DNA from: a bacterium 1XD42-54
Lineage (GTDB): Bacteria > Bacillota > Clostridia > Lachnospirales > Lachnospiraceae
Direction: 5' to 3'
DNA length: 64,000 bases
NCBI GenBank assembly: GCA_003612585.1
Contig: RAZH01000004.1
Span: 62,001 to 126,000, forward strand
This document shows, in pieces, positions 62,071 to 64,000 of this stretch (position 1 is the first letter of the stretch; every line of letters starts with the position of its first letter). Position numbers and translations under genes: made by a program. Below the pieces are notes generated by a model, which did not search any database, had not been told where the DNA came from, and saw nothing but the letters and a program-made list of their open reading frames with translations.

Positions 62071-62700
62071 CTATTTCAGACGTCCAAGTACGCTCTCAAA
62101 AATTTCATCAGCCATCGGCGGATATTTCGCCAGCATTGCATCCGCTTTTGCATTCAGCTCTTCTGCATATTCTCTGTTTGCCATGGATTTTGTATTAATA
62201 TAAACATTCAGACTGGCTCCCATCAGAGCTGCCTTGCAAAATGCAGCGCCCACGCCTGCATCACTGATTGCTAACGCAGAACCCTTTGCGGCAAACTCTT
62301 TGATCAGTTCGATTGCCTCACAGCATTTCTCCATGATCTCCATCGGAACAGAGCATGCATCCTTCAGAACAATCTCCATCACACGAGCTTTCTCTGCCTT
62401 TTCTTCTTCCGTTGCCCTCGGCATTCCGTATGCCTTGGAAAGCGGCTCAAATACTTCCGCATCACGCTCTACCAGGGTCAAAAGCTCTTCCTGAAGCTTA
62501 TCGCATTTTGCCTTCAGTTCATACATCTCTGCTTCAACATCAGCGTACTTCTTCTTGCCAACGGTCAGGCTTCCCACCATATTTCCAAGCGCGGTGCCCA
62601 CTGCGCCAACCAGTGCCGATGCGCCGCCGCCGCCCGGAACCGGAGCCTTAGAAGCAAGTACTTCAACAAATTCATTACATGGTACTGTTGAAAATCCCAT
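62071..62700 (-). CDS. fchA: Methenyltetrahydrofolate cyclohydrolase / formiminocyclodeaminase FchA
   Basis: This 209-residue protein belongs to the cyclodeaminase/cyclohydrolase family (PF04961). LASKAPVPGGGGASALVGAV is the conserved N-terminal loop, and AISDAGVGAAFCKAALMGAS is a second signature. In acetogens it hydrolyses methenyl- to formyl-tetrahydrofolate or the reverse, next to FolD. AAGGAG precedes the ATG. The DUF3786 gene lies upstream, separated by a 193-bp gap that holds a perfect 21-bp inverted repeat. Confidence 0.92.
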   Translation of the reverse strand: MGFSTVPCNEFVEVLASKAPVPGGGGASALVGAVGTALGNMVGSLTVGKKKYADVEAEMYELKAKCDKLQEELLTLVERDAEVFEPLSKAYGMPRATEEEKAEKARVMEIVLKDACSVPMEIMEKCCEAIELIKEFAAKGSALAISDAGVGAAFCKAALMGASLNVYINTKSMANREYAEELNAKADAMLAKYPPMADEIFESVLGRLK

Positions 62701-62814
62701 TTATTCTATCTCCTTCTAAATTTTTTTAATTTCCAAATCATTCACAAACACAATAACACCTATTTTTATGATAAAATATGTTATAATTTGTAAATTATTA
62801 TCGAAGTCAGCTCC

Positions 62815-62879
62815 CTGGCAGAATACCTGTCCGCGAGGTGACTTCTTTGTCGGAACCCCGCGGACAGGTATTCTGCCAG
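62815..62879. repeat. Perfect 21-bp inverted repeat between DUF3786 and fchA
   Basis: The arms 62815-62835 and 62859-62879 are exact reverse complements with a 23-nt loop. The left arm starts CTGGCAGAATACC and ends GTCCGCG. On the minus strand it begins 15 bp after the DUF3786 stop. No T run follows, so it is not an ordinary terminator. It is the longest perfect inverted repeat I see in the window. Confidence 0.9.
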
Positions 62880-62893
62880 AGGGCGTCCGATCA

Positions 62894-63529
62894 TCACACA
62901 CTCTTCATTGTCCCAATCACCACATCGCAGGCGACAACAAGATCTTCCGCGTGAAAAGCTGCCGGGAAATTGTCGCTGAACAGAATCTGAGAAGACGGCG
63001 GAAATTCTTCGTCTCCACCCCATATCTGAAACCGAATAAAAAATCCGTCAAACAGCTCAACCTCATATCCGGCATCTCCGGCCTTGATGGGCTTTGCATG
63101 CATTTTCTCAAACGCAGAACAAAATGCATCAATTCTACTCCCGTAGGAGAATGCCAGCCGCGCCATACACCGACCGCTGAACTGTCTGTAGTACACTTCT
63201 CCCCACGGAACCTCGCGATAGGTCAGAAACTTTCCTGTTCCGGGAACCTGGCAGCCGTGGGTCAGAAAACGTATCATCAGAATCTGCGCCGCCGTAATCG
63301 AAAGTAACGGACAAAAACCATCCTCCTCCTGCGTCCGGACAACGGAAAATTCAGGAAAAGAAACTTCATACTCTTTTCCAAGAAAACGGACAAGAAAGCA
63401 CTTTTTTTCTTCCAGATAAGGAAATCCCGTACGCCTGGAAATCTCAGAAGGATTCATGCTCCGGTATTCTTCTTTGTAGTGTTCAAAGGGGACGCGTTCC
63501 TTGTTGTCCTTTTCGTATTCGATATTCAT
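62894..63529 (-). CDS. DUF3786 protein, Wood-Ljungdahl-associated
   Basis: This 211-residue protein belongs to DUF3786, often found next to acetyl-CoA synthase and corrinoid genes in acetogens and other anaerobes. FPYLEEKKCFLVRFLGKEY, QILMIRFLTHG and FFIRFQIWGGDEEFPPSSQI are visible blocks; HGCQVPG and a few other cysteines recur. The role is unknown; corrinoid or nickel-enzyme maturation is a guess from neighbourhood. AAGGAGAC precedes the ATG. It follows the AcsV-like gene by 42 bp. Confidence 0.85.
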   Translation of the reverse strand: MNIEYEKDNKERVPFEHYKEEYRSMNPSEISRRTGFPYLEEKKCFLVRFLGKEYEVSFPEFSVVRTQEEDGFCPLLSITAAQILMIRFLTHGCQVPGTGKFLTYREVPWGEVYYRQFSGRCMARLAFSYGSRIDAFCSAFEKMHAKPIKAGDAGYEVELFDGFFIRFQIWGGDEEFPPSSQILFSDNFPAAFHAEDLVVACDVVIGTMKSV

Positions 63530-63571
63530 GTTTGTCTCCTTGCTCTGTCAGATCTATTGCATTTCCATAAT

Positions 63572-64000
63572 TTATTTCATTTCCAATGAGGGAAATAATC
63601 CTGCATCCGTATGCGGCAAGAAACAGCAAGCCACAAATTCATCCATATACGTCGGCTCATTGCTGAGCTCCAGATACGTCATATTGTGAGCAACCTCAGC
63701 CACCTTTTCCTCTGCCGAGACAGAATACAGCATCGTATAAGCACCGGACAGGGATGAATTTCCAATATATAAAAACTTTTCCAACTCAATATCCGGGAAC
63801 ATACCTATGCTCACTGCATTTTTCATATTGATACCACTTCCGATTCCGCCCGCAACAAGCACACGATCAATCATACTCACGTCGAAATCAAGCGATTGCA
63901 GCATCACACGGATTGCTGAGAAAATAGCGCCTTTTGCACGGATAAAGTTATCAATATCCACCTCGGTCAGCTCAATATCCTTAACCGATGCCGCTTCTTC
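63572..64000 (-). CDS. AcsV-like ASKHA corrinoid-activation protein (DUF4445), 5' part beyond the window
   Basis: The frame is open from 64000 to the stop at 63572; 142 residues of the C-terminus are visible. NFIRAKGAIFSAIRVMLQS and VAGGIGSGINMKNAVSIGMF are conserved in the RACE/AcsV family, ATP-driven reactivators that reduce the cobalt of the corrinoid iron-sulphur protein of the Wood-Ljungdahl pathway. DKVLVAGG-type MIDRVLVAGG is the adenosine motif of the ASKHA fold. It is cut by the edge. The N-terminal 2Fe-2S domain should lie beyond it. Confidence 0.87.
   Translation of the reverse strand, partial: EEAASVKDIELTEVDIDNFIRAKGAIFSAIRVMLQSLDFDVSMIDRVLVAGGIGSGINMKNAVSIGMFPDIELEKFLYIGNSSLSGAYTMLYSVSAEEKVAEVAHNMTYLELSNEPTYMDEFVACCFLPHTDAGLFPSLEMK

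Noticed and set aside
62716-62901. 61-residue minus-strand frame across the 21-bp inverted repeat
   Set aside because: It reads through a perfect palindrome and begins without a ribosome-binding site.
1-64000. tRNA, rRNA, CRISPR arrays, insertion sequences, phage genes
   Set aside because: I looked for cloverleaf-like stems, repeat-spacer arrays, transposase motifs and phage structural genes and found none that I could support.

Overview
The window reads as chromosomal core DNA of a spore-forming Clostridia, most likely a Lachnospiraceae acetogen of the Blautia/Marvinbryantia kind. Sporulation genes (spoIVA, ylbJ, a GerW/YtfJ gene, an alpha/beta SASP, a SleB-type hydrolase), a zinc-finger L28, a Prp-processed L27 and a RelQ-type synthetase point to Firmicutes. 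Glutamate mutase genes at the left edge and a Wood-Ljungdahl fragment at the right edge (AcsV-like activator, DUF3786, cyclodeaminase, FolD) point to a corrinoid-using amino-acid fermenter and acetogen. I see no rRNA, tRNA, CRISPR array, prophage or insertion sequence.

Nearly everything is on the minus strand, so transcription runs right to left; lexA, the ylbJ-like gene, the SASP gene, mgsA and rpmB are the plus-strand exceptions. From left to right: 1-1291 glutamate mutase mutL (cut by the edge) and mutS; 1292-2236 a decayed gene; 2237-6914 a secreted esterase-like protein, a GntR regulator and a secreted DUF1002 protein; 7123-7740 lexA with two probable operators; 7802-13092 the ribosome and nicotinate operon rplU-prp-rpmA-obgE-yhbY-nadD-yqeK-rsfS-sseB; 13121-14098 a bile salt hydrolase-type enzyme; 14282-25237 RNase G, two radical SAM-associated genes, an SH3 lipoprotein and the partial histidine operon hisZ-G-D-B-IE.

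25440-34307 is a run of RNA-modification and housekeeping genes (M23 peptidase, RelQ, RsmF, RsuA, HAD hydrolase, YgiQ, RluA, RecU). 34428-38063 holds ylbJ, a coiled-coil protein, coaD, rsmD, the SASP and a histone-like protein. 38354-45146 has DUF1846, mgsA, recG, fakA, a Gls24 protein and rpmB. 45394-54522 carries an unreported 45-residue membrane protein, GerW, DUF2953, NUDIX, a PBP/FtsW pair, a U32 peptidase and zapA. 54753-60517 has ruvBA, a Gx transporter, a NusG-domain-II protein, the SleB protein and spoIVA. 60641-61126 is a cobalamin riboswitch that has no coding gene behind it. 61172-64000 is the Wood-Ljungdahl fragment.

The strongest leads are the orphan cobalamin riboswitch transcript between folD and spoIVA, a perfect hairpin over the spoIVA ribosome-binding site, a perfect 21-bp inverted repeat inside the Wood-Ljungdahl cluster, a HisIE fused to a HisA/HisF-like domain that lacks the catalytic aspartates, and a long possible dual-coding overlap of the FtsW-type and PBP genes. 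Start sites were chosen by reading ribosome-binding sites by eye; family names come from recalled motifs, not from searches.
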